DNA of 64,000 bases from Atopsyche davidsoni (Eukaryota > Arthropoda > Insecta > Trichoptera > Hydrobiosidae), in contig JAILWY010000028.1 of NCBI GenBank assembly GCA_022113835.1, positions 4,866,001 to 4,930,000 on the forward strand, written 5' to 3'. The position numbers and the translations under genes are program-made. Each line of letters starts with the position of its first letter. The stretch's first letter is position 1. The notes under the pieces were generated by a model. The model was given only the letters and a program-made list of their open reading frames with translations. It searched no databases and was not told the origin of the DNA. Below are positions 36,829 to 49,348 of the stretch, piece by piece.

Positions 36829-37489
36829 AGTGTGATCTTATTTAATATTTTTATATAAAACTTAAATAATTCAAAATAAAACTTGACGTTTCTGTGTAGC
36901 TGAAACGTGTCTATGGTCGTATTATTATTTACGTTACAAACATAGTCTCCCTTGGTATGACTATTGCTTTATTAATATTATGAATAATATTATTGCCTTA
37001 AAAAAAAAATTATACTTGTAATGATGAATATAAATCATAAATAAATAACAAATAAAAATAAAAAATAATAAATATTATAAAATATAAATGTAATATTAAT
37101 AATAAATAATAATCATGTTTAAAAATAAACGTATAAATATGATTAATAAATCATATTTATATTTTTAGAAAAACAGTAAAATACATTTTTAGTACTGGCA
37201 ATGGTTTTCTCAATAAACAACGAACAACTTCACCACGCCTTGTCTGTTGTTGCTACAGTAAACGTCACACACTGGTTATTTGTTTTTATTCATTTAAAAT
37301 ATCAATAGAAAGGTATTTAATCCACCAAACTATTTCTTATTATTTCAGTAAATTTAAATTCAATTACTTATGAAATATTTTTTTTAAATGAATGTTGAAT
37401 TCATTTGTTAATTCGCATGACTAATGGTCGATGGGTGTAACCTGTATAGGAGGGCTATAAAATATATTTTTGTGTTTCAGGCCGCAGAT
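36829..37489. other. Divergent intergenic region between Pus10 and the four-TM gene
   Basis: The two start codons point away from each other and are 661 bases apart. The plus-strand gene has an acceptor (TTTCAG/GCCGC) at 37479-37480, so its first untranslated exon lies in this interval or further upstream. A shared bidirectional promoter is plausible; no core motif is clear. Confidence 0.45.
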
Positions 37490-40400
37490 ATGAATTACGG
37501 ACGAAAAACTCCGTCGACCTATAGGTCGACACCTTCTGTATATTCTCACTATACTGGAAAGTAAGTTATTATTTACATTCTTATAAAATATAAATAATAT
37601 TCTTCAGTAGGTACACAAACTGCCAATATTATGTTCTACTTACAGAAATTAAGTGTAGCGTTTAAATATAAGAAAACTCAAATGATGAAAGATTTTACGT
37701 TTCGTTTTAAAAAGTACACAGTTTATTTTCCAAGCTCAGTCATAAGATTTATAAATAAAAATTTAATTAATTTTTTGAAGAATTTTTTTACCTTTTTGTT
37801 TTGGAATTTCAATAAATTTTCTGTGCTCATTTATAACTAGTATAAGTACAAGGTAATTACTTATTATGTAAAGTGTATACTCAACTGAATGTGTTGAAAC
37901 AATTTTAAAAAAGCAAATGTGCTTTGTCGGGAACACTTGCTTTGAATGTTTACTTTCAAAGATAATTTTTTTTTAAATTTGCTATCTTTGTTTATTAACA
38001 TCTTATTTAGATCCTCTACGAATTTGAAATCTACAAAGTCCATGCGCTCTATCCGCATACCCTGGTACCAGCGCCCCATTGTTCACAATGCAATCATCCT
38101 GGATATTCAGAGAGGCTCTCTTCTAACCGGCATCTTTTCCATTGTGAGTTTTTTTTTATTCTTCCTTCAATAATATTTTCCGTTAGTAGCATAAAGATGT
38201 TCTGTAAATGAACATGAATTTCGATGGAGGTTAAATCATATTTCAGAAATTCATATTGTTTTATTGCAATTAGTTTTTCAGCTTATTATATTATTCTCAG
38301 CATCAAGCTATTTATTTTTGTTGAAAGACTTTTCTGTATTATCTTTACGAAACATTCTCTCTTATTTTCCAGTTCATGTCGCTGTTCACAATGGGAGTGT
38401 CCATCTTTGACATTTACTGCCTGGGCATGGCGGCTCCCGGCTCCACCCACTATGGCTACTATGTCATTTCATTTGAGTTTGTGTACGTCGGCAATATTCA
38501 CGGTAATCAAAAATATATTTTATACTAACGGTATTACTGAAATTATTGCCCTTTCAGCATTGATATAAAAGTGCATATTACCACATTGTCTTTAGTATGA
38601 TTAATATGTTTATTTATTTTGTTTCCAGTCAGAAACGCCTTGATCGTGTTTGCCCTGTTTTCTCTACTGGGAGCCATGTTTGTCTTTGTCACGAGTATAA
38701 TGCTCGTCAACGCGCTGAGAAAGGTATGCCACGTCAATTTTTACATCAAATTAAAAACGTTTAACAAACATCCTATGCAAAACAATATAGCTATTTACAC
38801 TTCCACTACTCTGTTACAAAATGAAACATAAATATTAATATTTTGGTAATTTATTTCCGTTTGATATTTATTCTAAATTACTCAATTGTGATTTTGGTTT
38901 CACTGTGGAAAGAATGACAACAAAACTGCTATAATTTTCATTTGCACAGTTCATATTTTTGAGAAAAGATACTCAACGGATTTTATTATTGTGCTGACTT
39001 CTCATCAATTTAAAAATCTAACATCTCTGCATCAGGACTGGGAAGTCTTTAGAAGACCAGGGCTGCTTTAAAATTTCTATAAACCTCTTAAGTCTATCGC
39101 TGTTTTTAATTCAACAACAGTGGCGAAGATATGTTCACATGCCTCGTAGATAGTTCTATGGCCAGCCATCTGTCCATCATTGTCCACCGAACTAATGATC
39201 ATCAATGCTCTATTCGAGTGATTCCACCATATCGTGGTTCGTTTATAATAAATTTAATTATTTAAAAAGTTGTCATTACAGATAGATGAAACTGTAAAAC
39301 AATATGGGTAGGATTTGATTTTGAGATTTGATATAAAATATATGATTTGTACACGTCCTGTGAGACTGTATGACTTAAATGGGGTTCTCCAAGACCTCGT
39401 GGTCTAGCATTGGTAGCGGGACCAGTGCTTGTGGGTGTGTTGTTGATCATGTCACTCGCTGCTTACCTCTCATTTATTTTTGCACTCGGCGACATCGGCA
39501 GTGCGAGACCGCGACGGGCCGCAGACATTTCAAGGTACTCGTGGCAAGACACTCCATCATCACAGATAACCTATGTTGTCTTTATTTATGCACAGCTTTT
39601 TTATTTCTACACTCGATGGATATTTTTTTGTCTTTGTACTTTTCGTGAGCTTTGTTTTTTTTTTTATTTACATTTGTATGGATCCTTCACTTGCAAGCAT
39701 CTGCATCATTTCATATTTACAAGTGGTGAGCCTTTAAGAAGGAAAGGGAAGGAATATTCGTGTGATCAGTTTTCTATGATACTTGTTATTGCTGGCATAT
39801 ATAAAAAAATAATTATAAATTATAAATTAGTCTCGGGCACAAACATTGAGAAGAAACTCTTTGATAAAGGTTTTCGTAACCTCAATTGGTTCTGACAACT
39901 TTGAACTGCATGCTTAATTGCTTCTATTGTTTGCGGCCTTATTATTAATTGTTAAGTCTATCTGAGCTAGAATGTCTCCTGCTCTTGGAGTAAAAGAAAA
40001 ATGTAATAAAACAGATCAAAGCATTGCACTACGAAGAAACTACCTACAATACTAGATTAAATGTATTTACCTATAAATTAAAAAACGTGGTGTTTGTACA
40101 ATAAGTTATTTTACACGGAATATCTTTGGGATTCCCTACTTTGAAAGGCTCACCCGTTAATTGGGAATATTGCAGATGTCCATTCAAATTCCTTCTCAAG
40201 TTCAGTTATAACTATTGTATGCTTGCATCCACAGGAGCACGAGAAGAAAATCCTCCCGTGGATCGTGTGCTTCGGTATATTCATACTGTTCCGCCTCTTC
40301 GTTTTCATCTTCACGGCTATCGTGAACGACCTGATCTTCGCCTATAATGTTCTGATGTTGCTCATCTGGATCGTGCTCGTGTCCGTGGGGATCTACGGCT

Positions 40401-40650
40401 GGGTGGTGGTGTATAGCTTCTACATTGAGCTCTCCGATCTCACCAAGCTCGAGGACTTGGCCCACTTGAGGGTGAGTGCCGTGAGAGTGAAAATTATCAA
40501 CGGTCATCGTATTGAATGAGCTTTGATGCTATATATACTATTTTTCAGATGGGAACCATGGCATCATTGAACGCGTCCACCACGCACTCGCTGGCAGGCT
40601 CGCGGCCGACCACGCCGCACAGCACCGTATCCACGATGCCCGTGGGCTAA
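37490..40650 (+). CDS. Four-transmembrane protein, pasiflora-like family
   Basis: Six coding exons encode 255 aa: 37490-37560, 38011-38143, 38373-38502, 38629-38723, 40235-40471 and 40549-40650. The N-terminal cytoplasmic part is basic and Ser/Thr-rich (STPSVYSHYTG). Four hydrophobic segments follow: around SLLTGIFSIFMSLFTMGVS, ALIVFALFSLLGAMFVFVTS, ILPWIVCFGIFILFRLFVF and VLMLLIWIVLVSVGIYGWVV. The first loop has YCLGMAAPGSTHYGYYVIS. The tail is Ser/Thr-rich (ASTTHSLAGSRPTTPHSTVS). This layout resembles the insect tetraspan pasiflora group, two members of which are septate-junction proteins in Drosophila. The family link is from memory of layout and is moderate; the subfamily was not determined. 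A separate hydrophobic open frame lies in its fourth intron (39384-39535). Confidence 0.85.
39384..39535 (+). other. Exon-like hydrophobic open frame inside an intron
   Basis: In the long intron of the four-TM gene, one frame reads PRGLALVAGPVLVGVLLIMS, continues hydrophobic (LAAYLSFIFALGDIG) and ends ARPRRAADISR at a good donor (TTTCAAG/GTACTC). An acceptor-like CCAAG precedes it. Its GC-rich codon use contrasts with the AT-rich intron. It would need a phase-2 upstream exon, which the four-TM gene does not offer at 38723 (phase 0). It could be an exon of a nested gene, an alternative exon or a decayed copy. Confidence 0.3.
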
Positions 40651-43637
40651 GGTGTGCGTCGCATCACGCATCATGGAGATTGTCAGTGTAAATCTCTTAC
40701 TGGCAATATCACACTCTTAATGACTAGTACAAAATAAAATTACATCTCAATTCAAGTCCACGTCCAGCAGACACACACCGCACTTGCAATATTTATATCA
40801 TGTGTAAATATAATTGAAAACTTGTAATAATATATGAAATGTTCACTAAGGGTGTGGTAAAATAAATATTGTGTAAGATCTGATTTAATAACGATAGGGC
40901 TTCGTATGCATACTAAATACTTATGCGTATGGGGAAGTCATCCGTTGCAGACGCAGACCACATTTATCATGTTCTGCGAGTGTAGTTTTAATTTTTATTA
41001 ATTTAAGATAACATTCCGCCCAATATATGCCTTTTAGTATTCAATTTTAATTTTTTTTTATATTTAATTGTACGATGCGTTGCCCGTTTCGATATTTTTA
41101 TATAAAGATTGGGCGCGCAATTACCATAAGTGATTTAATAAATTTAAATCGATATCGTTAGATTTGTTTTACAACAACAACAACATTTTAATTTACAATA
41201 TAATTTTTAGTGATTTATATAATATAATAGATGAAACAATGTATTTTTATTGTATATTGTATGTGCCTTGTTAAATTGTTTATTATAGATGTACATTCTG
41301 GGTGTGTTTTTACCTGTAATGTATATTTCGTACTATTTTAGATTTTATCTAGAAGCTCTGTAGATAAATACGGATATTTAAAACGAACCAATAAGCTGTT
41401 TTATGTACAAAAAACGTTATTTTTTACACATGATATTGTTAAGTAATTTTTATGCATTACTGCCAATACTTATATAAAGACGACTGCAGCATTTCCGATT
41501 TATACGCGAGTCTTTTGAATCACAAGTACTATAATTTACATTTGTTATTTTTATACAACACATTTAATTGAAATTTAGTTAGTAGGTTTTGCTAAGCGTT
41601 AAAAATACGATATGCTAATATTTTATTATTATTACCTATCTTTAGGACCGACGTTACCTTTGAAGCTTTTGAAAAGGCTGGATTAGTTATGTCGGTTGCT
41701 CGGTAGTATATCCCGAGGGAAAGTCATACACTTTATTATTGTCAACACCCGGAGTCATACACTTGTTTTATCATATATTCAAACAAATAAAATTTTATAT
41801 GTATTTTTCACTGCATATTTGCGCCTATCGAAATTTTCACGATATTTTTTAGAATTTTTATTAAATGTATTGTGTAAAAATATAGGGATAGTTATAACTG
41901 TTTTATTATGCATGAAAACAAATTTCTGTCGGAATCGCTTACCCTTTGTGCCTTATATGTGTATAAATGAAATATCAAATTACCGGAATCCTCAACGACA
42001 TTTATTAATAATGTTTTATATTGTATTGAATCATTATTTATAGTTGGATTCTTTTATAGCGACCCAGCGTTTGTGCCGATCTTTTTTGTAGGGTATACAC
42101 GCCACATTATTACGTCCAAAATTACGATGACGGCTTTATATAATAGTAAAAACGGACATATTCTCGTTTTTCTAAAATGTCAATTGATGTATATTTTTTG
42201 CTTTCTGCTGTCGTCGGTATTATTGCATACAAAAGTAAAATGTGTGGCATTACTATAAATGCAAGAAAAAAGTCTGACTTGTAGTTTTTACAATTATGTA
42301 CCGATCGAGCATATCTAGTAAATAAATCGGAAAAGTTTGATACAATTATATATACCGTTAAATCAAAAAAACTTCCATAAATCAGTTGGGTGGCCTTTTT
42401 TTTTGTTCGAATATTTTATTTTTATTTTAATATTAAGCATTACGCTACAGTTGGAATCTCATATGATTATGTAACATTTCATGTACTCCGTCCATTTTTT
42501 TTTGTATTGTTTACAGTATTTTTTAAATAAAAGATTTTATATAAATATATGTGTGCTTGTATTTTTATTAAACGCTTTATCACAAATCAAATCAAAATAT
42601 TTGATATGACGTTCACTATCGAATATTTTCTTTTGCTTTCCTTTATTTGCCTTCATACTGATTATAAATAATTTTTATATAAATAATGCATGTCTCGCAA
42701 CGCTAGTCAATAGTTTGGTACTTACGAGTTTCATCTACGGCAGTCAGATATAACCAAACTTTTCTAGAATTCAACGTAACAGTTCGTAGATGAAAATCAG
42801 CTCGTCATGTTCAATTCTTCCCAAACATAATAACGTTGATAACATGATGATAGAAAAATATGCGGGTATATTTTATATGCGGCGGGATTTATAACTATTC
42901 AATGCACACCTGTAAAATGAATATTCATGATTGTATATGAGTTGGAGAAGGGAGAATAAAATGTCCAACTTAATATCAATGTTAAATGAAAAATAATTTT
43001 TAATTTTTATTATTGACATTAATAAAAATAATTATATAAAAAAATACTTAACACATGGACGACATGTCACATTTGTATGGACTTTGCTGCTTATTATTGT
43101 ATTTTTTTGATCTTTAAATATTTACAATTAACACACAGGCGAGTTTGATTCCCAAACAATTACACGTAAGTAAAAGATTTGAATGGAAATATTATCAGTT
43201 TTTTTTTAACTTGTTTTAGTGATGCCGGTTACTGTGCATTCTTTTATACTTTACGATAACTCGGCCGCAAGTGTTGTTGCAGACATTAACAACGGATCGT
43301 TTTTACAAATCCATTTTACACCAACAGTCATAAATATATTTTTTATATTCTCAATAGAATATATATTTTGGTTTACATAATATCATGCCTAATTAATTGA
43401 ACATTTCACACACACACATACATACAAACATACATATTTATACATATGTGTGCGTGTAATTCATTAAATTCTAGATAAAAAAACCACAGAGGATAAAATA
43501 CCATCCCTTGATTTTGGCTATATAAAATTACATAATATAATAATCTCGATGACCATCAGTTATGATTAACGCCCGAGAGATGATCGGTGACAATGTTGTC
43601 TGTTAAATTTTTTCCTCCGTGGCTCGTAAAAGTTTCT
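40651..43637. other. 3' UTR and convergent intergenic region
   Basis: AT-rich sequence between two convergent genes. AATAAA-type signals occur at about 40861 and 42525, so the four-TM transcript may have a short and a long 3' UTR. A CA/TA-rich microsatellite-like patch lies near 43405-43455. No open frame of note was found. Confidence 0.5.
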
Positions 43638-43817
43638 TCATTTGATATGCTTGAGTCTTTGTCTGATTGCCAGAATGGTTTTTACTGTAGTTCTTATGGC
43701 CAGAAACGCCAGAAGATACTTGAGGGTCGTGTGCATAATGAAGAACCTAAAAAAAAAAAAAACTTGAATACACAAGGACATAGATTATTGGGATAAATCA
43801 ACTCATAATTTGGCACA

Positions 43818-43915
<98 letters not shown>

Positions 43916-46900
43916 GTGCCAACCCACATTTGGATTAAAAAAAACGTTTTAAATCATATCAGTAGATTTATAAATATAACCGCTTACATAATTAATGATC
44001 ATAATCTTTATTTGACATTTACGGTGAAAGTGTTAAGTAAGCAAAAAAAAAACTAGTGTGTGTGGTCGGTAACTGTAGTTTATTTATATTTTTTGCTTAG
44101 CTACGAATGCTAATGATCGTTCACAAAAACTAAATGGTGTTATTACTCCCATTTTTTTGTTATATAGTTAAGACGTGTGAAATATGCTAATATTGTATTT
44201 TCAAGTTCACTTTTTACGTAATCGTTATTGTAACTGTAAACCCGACCGATTCGAAATCAATAAATTCACACTTAACATTAAAAACCCATACATCATTTGT
44301 GATATAAAATACGACAAATACCGATTGACTTATTTATTTAATTTTTTTTGGGACGGACAACAATTTATACCAACTACGGCATTCCTGAAAAGCAGTATAT
44401 ACGGGACTCAATTATTTATGAAGAAATATATCGAATTCTATAATTTTTAGCTTATCATACCTCGCATATCAAATACATAGAGCTTAATTAAAATACTTTT
44501 AATAATCACTAATACGAGGTGTATTTATTTTGTGAATACACTCAATCTAAAAAAATATCTCCAAGCAAGCATTATTAGGCTTTTAATTAAATGATAATAA
44601 TAGCACCCATTTATATATTTTGAGCAAATTGATCCCATTAACTTGTATGATACGTACTTGTAGAATCTTTTCCTTGCGGTGGGGATTGTGGCGTCTTCGT
44701 CTTTTAAAAGATATCGTCTAATGCCTAAAAAGTAACCTCTGCAAAAAAATATTTTTTCGTTATTGATTATTGGCTTAAAAATAAATAAATCTCATAATGT
44801 CAGAGTTTTCGACTGGCTTTTATGATTCTTTAAGAATAAACTGTTTAAGCAAGCTGTGTCCATTTTTAATGCAAATATCATTACGTTGACTCACTTCATA
44901 TACTCGGTCCAGGAGATGCTGCGCACATCGCAGAAGTAGAGCTTGCGATCTTCATCAGTCATCTTGGTTATCATCTTAATGACGTTTTCATTTAAGAAGT
45001 TCCAGTTTCTTACTGTGAAGAACGCAGTAACATCAGCCATTTTTTCAATGCGCTTGTACAAAGTAAGTAATCTGAAAAGGTGAAATAAATATTAAAATAT
45101 AAATATACTAAAAACGGTAGCTTGATTAGCAATAGTTCATGTAAGAGAATTATTTTCTACTACTATTTTTTTATTGTATTAATATATAGGAAAATCATAT
45201 AAAACTTGTATTCAGAGGGTTTTTTCTATACGAATATTTTAATAATAAATTATTCTCACTCTGGTTTCTTGCCCATGCAGATGCTTGCCGTGTCAAAACA
45301 GAGGCCTGGGATAAAGTGGAGCAAGACGCGAGCGATGCGGTGTATTATGGGGTTCCGTTGCATGAAGAGGCAGTGGTACCAAATAATGCGGACAGGCGGG
45401 CAACCATTGCCAGACTTGCGGGCTAATTCGCACAGCCGTCCCCACTGTAGCGGGTTGTCCGCCAGCACGAAGTTGTAGATGCGTATATCCCGAGATGTCA
45501 TGGCTGCTCTGTTGCTGCTCGACAAATCCATCAATTAAACGATTAAAATTCATTGTGAACTTTCTTTCATTCATTCAAAACTGTTTATGATCCATTAGTC
45601 AACTCGGAAATATCAACTCATTTCTCTAGAGATGAGCTAGAGCTAGGTAGATAATTATTAGACATGACATCCTTACTGTTCACTGAAGCGGTCTGACACA
45701 TCCCAAGCTGCAGAGATCATGCCGTTGACCGTCATATCCACCGGGACTACATTGGCTTCCATCGTTGGCTCCACTTGCATGGCTCTGGAAATATAATAAC
45801 CGATTAAGAATATTTTTTCTTCATGATGTTGCAACAAAATTATCCAGGATATATTTTTATTTTATATTAAAAATGGCAATAGCTAACTCTTGTTTGTTTC
45901 TATATGGATTAGAAGTATTGATAATGAATAAGTACCTGAGCAAGCCGGTCCCACACGCAGTGATGTATCCACTGACGCCGTACCAATTGTCCACCCATCT
46001 TGGAATAGGCTCCTTTACAGATGATATTACTAACAAAAGAAAAGGTAAATACTTTTTTCTAGGTTAAGTATAATATAAGGGTGTTTTAAAATGCGGGGAT
46101 ATTTAACCAGGTAATTTTTTTTATTTAAAACTTTTGTAATTTTAATTTTAAGATAATATTTTTGTTTTAAGTTTTGGGACAAGTTGAGTTATCACAGAAG
46201 AAATAAGTAAAATAAAGTTTATAGTTGCAGTAGATAAATGTCCTTGCAACTCACCTATGGATGGTCTATATATTCCTAAAGGAATTCCAACGCCAAACTG
46301 TCTCAGATAGTCCTCGGCCAGAGCTTTAGTGAAAGTGTAAGTATTGGGCCATTTTCCAATCAACCTGATGCATAATTCATAAGTCATTAATATAAATATA
46401 TTTTCAAGCAAATGGATGTATACGGCAGAGTGATATCATCAATATTAAAAAAAAAGCTAAGCCTATTTGATTATAAAATAAACAGCTTCATGAGAGTTAA
46501 ATATTAATTTATAATATGATTTTTATAACTCTCTGATGGTCGTTGAGGTAATTTGTAACAGTTCTGACTTTTCAGTATCCTCAACAACATTTTGGCATTG
46601 ACTTTGTAATAATCTAGTGGGAGTTTGCTCACTTGGGTGTGATTGCTTCGACGACGTGTGGTTCTGCTGTCTCCACAAAGGTGAGAAGTTTGAGAGGATC
46701 TACCGGAGTCTGATAGAAACGTTCTGCTAGTTCGGTGGTATAGCATTGGCAGAAAGCAGTGGATACGTGCAGGAAAGACTGAAATAAAACGATAAGGGTT
46801 TCTCAATAATTAAAAGCTCAAATTGAAAAATATTTCTCGCATTGAGGCAACTCGACCCAAACCTATTATAAAAAATCTTAAATACATTTTAGAGCCCAAA

Positions 46901-49348
46901 AAATAAATGCGTATCAAAAAATCTTTTTAGTTTTAGAAAAAAGGAGCTCACCGAAGAAAAAAAAACTTACACTGAGGCTTCGCATATCCTTGCACATGTC
47001 CAGAACGCTCTGAGTTGCTCTCACGTTGACGGACATCGCAAACGGCATGGCCTCATCAAAGCGTACTGTGGCTGCCACGTGAAAAACTATGTTCACCTGA
47101 AATAAGTATCAGGAGGATGAAATAGTTCTTACAATTATTACAGTGGATTGAAAAATATGTCTGAATTTACTATTTTAATGATGTACTGTTGAGACTTCCA
47201 CGGCAGATAATCAAGCTTTTCATCGCATAGTATGAACGTTGAGAACAAACATTAAGAACTTACCTCATTAACAAGCAGTGCCCTGTCAGCAGCAGAAATG
47301 CCCAGGTCGATCTCAGAACAGTCTCCAGAGATCCCCTTGATTTTATCCTTGAATCCCGGTCTGTCTCTTTTCAATCGTGTAAATGCCTAAAAATACACAT
47401 ACATAAAAAAATGTGTTAGCATTGCTTCGCAGTAAACAGTTTCAAATATAATTGCAATGTAATCGTATGTATTATAATAATGCTCTACGTTAGAGCAAAA
47501 CAAAAATAAAGCTTAATTGGTTGGGATACCCCACGAAACGAGAAAAACACATCCTTGCATAAAAGACCTTGAACTTGACGAGAATGAACTTGGAATGTCT
47601 GGTCTGCGATGGAAATACCACCAGTGGAGTATGATTACCGACTCGCCAGAATAATTAATCAATTATTATTACTTGGAGCGAGTGCACTCCAATTTGGATT
47701 CAAACATAAAAAGTTAAAATATAGTAAATCATGCAATCAACACTGTGACTTTTAAATAAGCTCGAGACAAGAACGTGACTAAGTTTGTTTGTGAGATGAT
47801 CTGTAGTTTGTCGGTATACACGGTTATACATAAGAGACTATACTTCAGTTCGGTTGAACTATACTCACATGAGAATCACACATTTCTTCCACTCGTACTT
47901 CTATGGACTTCCCTTTCTTTTCCCTCACCAGGATGTAAATATTTCCAATGTCTAGGCAGGACCATAGCAGCTTCTCCATCAAAACTAAAAGAAAAAGTTT
48001 ATGTGAAATATTGAGAGATGGGATTCAAGCGTTGATCTGATGAATCGATATCCTGACATTATACCGGTTTACTGACTTTTAGCCAATCGATTACTACTAT
48101 TAATGTATTTCTGTCCAAAATCACGGAATAAAAACTGTTTTCAAGAAATGATAGATTTTCAAAGCTTGTAAAAAAATACACTTTAATTTTATAAGATATT
48201 TTTATTTAAATCTCTTTATTTTTCATTTGGGATGATGATGGAACGGATGATGATTTTATTATATGATAATTTCTAATTAAAAACCAGATTTAAATTATGT
48301 ATATTTAATACAGCAAGAGCGCTGAAGATCGTGGTATTTCCATATATATTAATTATTGTACTTCAAAATTGATTTGGAGCTTTGTATGGGATAATATAAA
48401 CAGCCTACACACGTAACAATACAACTGACAACAGATTAGCAACGCAAAAGAGGATACAGTTGGTTAGATATCGCTCGGATGTCTGGCGTTATAAACAGCT
48501 TTAAGCCGGCTACACTATTCGGAACCGATTTGCAATTAACCAACAGTGTCCCTTTACTACAAAGTCTTCTTCTTCAGATGCCTCTCCTCAGAGGAGGTCG
48601 GTGAACATATTTGTCTGTTCATGGTTTTCTTAGGGTAATAGCGTAGTTCCGCTTCCCAATAGCGTTATCATTCAATACTATCCTTACAAGCTCCCCGCTT
48701 TCCCCATTCTGTTGCTTGTGCATGGCTGCGTGTGTAATAGAGTAGTGGACTTGGAATGATTGTGAAGGGATGTGCTCTTGAAGTACCTTGTCGAGGTGGG
48801 GGGGGCTCCTGCTATTGTTTCTATAGCCTGCTGCAGAAGGAGTATTAGATTCAAACGCCAGAGCTTTGAAAGGAAAGGATTACATCATAAATCTATTGGG
48901 CAGCAGCAATATAAAACTGCGGTGTTGAAAGACCCGGGGACTACACTAGTTCCTCTTAGAAAACCATGAGTATATACTCATATGAGAGGCACTTGATGAA
49001 GAAGATCCTTACAAGGCTCTGGGATTTAGATCTGATATATACAACAGCAGGAGCCCCTCACCTGTACAAGGTACTTTCAGAACACATCCCTCCACAATCA
49101 CTGCTTTATTACCAATCCTTCCCACAGTGAACAACGCAACAACATCCAAAGTGTGCTGACAGTTATGTGGTAAAAATAATGCAAGTGTACTCACCCTTTC
49201 CCAGGAAGCCGGTGGCGCCCGTGATGAAGACGTTCTTGCCACTGTAGAAGGCCTGGATGGCCGTGGGCTTGGGGGGCAGCCGCATGTGGTGCTCCATCAC
49301 CCCATCGGGGTCGTACTCGCAAGGAGTCTGCTGCATCACCGCCGACAT
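43638..49348 (-). CDS. Fatty acyl-CoA reductase
   Basis: Twelve coding exons encode 530 aa: 49195-49348, 47869-47984, 47264-47386, 46971-47096, 46633-46778, 46255-46364, 45936-46029, 45677-45784, 45260-45508, 44895-45071, 44658-44738 and 43638-43746. The ATG at 49348 lies just after an acceptor (GTTGCAG/GAGC). The NAD(P)H-binding loop [11 protein letters not shown] opens a Rossmann domain. It continues with [47 protein letters not shown] and the active-site YTFTK. The male-sterility (FAR_C) domain has [28 protein letters not shown] and a hydrophobic C-terminus. Such enzymes reduce fatty acyl-CoA to fatty alcohol for pheromones, waxes or cuticular lipids, usually at the ER. No catalytic motif is missing. 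The 5' end of exon 9 is ambiguous among 45508, 45514 and 45520. The last intron contains a 92-base TA microsatellite. Confidence 0.94.
43821..43912. repeat. (TA)46 microsatellite
   Basis: An uninterrupted TA run of 92 bases in the last intron of the acyl-CoA reductase gene. It is flanked by 'ggcacactg' on the left and 'attgtgcc' on the right, so the repeat sits between short inverted ends. Confidence 0.97.
48566..49012. repeat. Inverted pair of dispersed repeat family A
   Basis: The left part (48566-48672) reads 'gcctctcctcagaggaggtc' and 'catggttttctta'. The right part (48923-49012) is the same family reversed: 'gacccggggactacactag', 'aaaaccatga', 'gagaggcac'. About 250 bases lie between. 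The pair is in the first coding intron of the acyl-CoA reductase. Whether it is one element with inverted ends or two insertions is open. Confidence 0.55.

Noticed and set aside
43694..43927. Open frame rich in Tyr-Ile repeats
   Set aside because: It is a translation of the TA microsatellite and overlaps the last coding exon of the acyl-CoA reductase in another frame.
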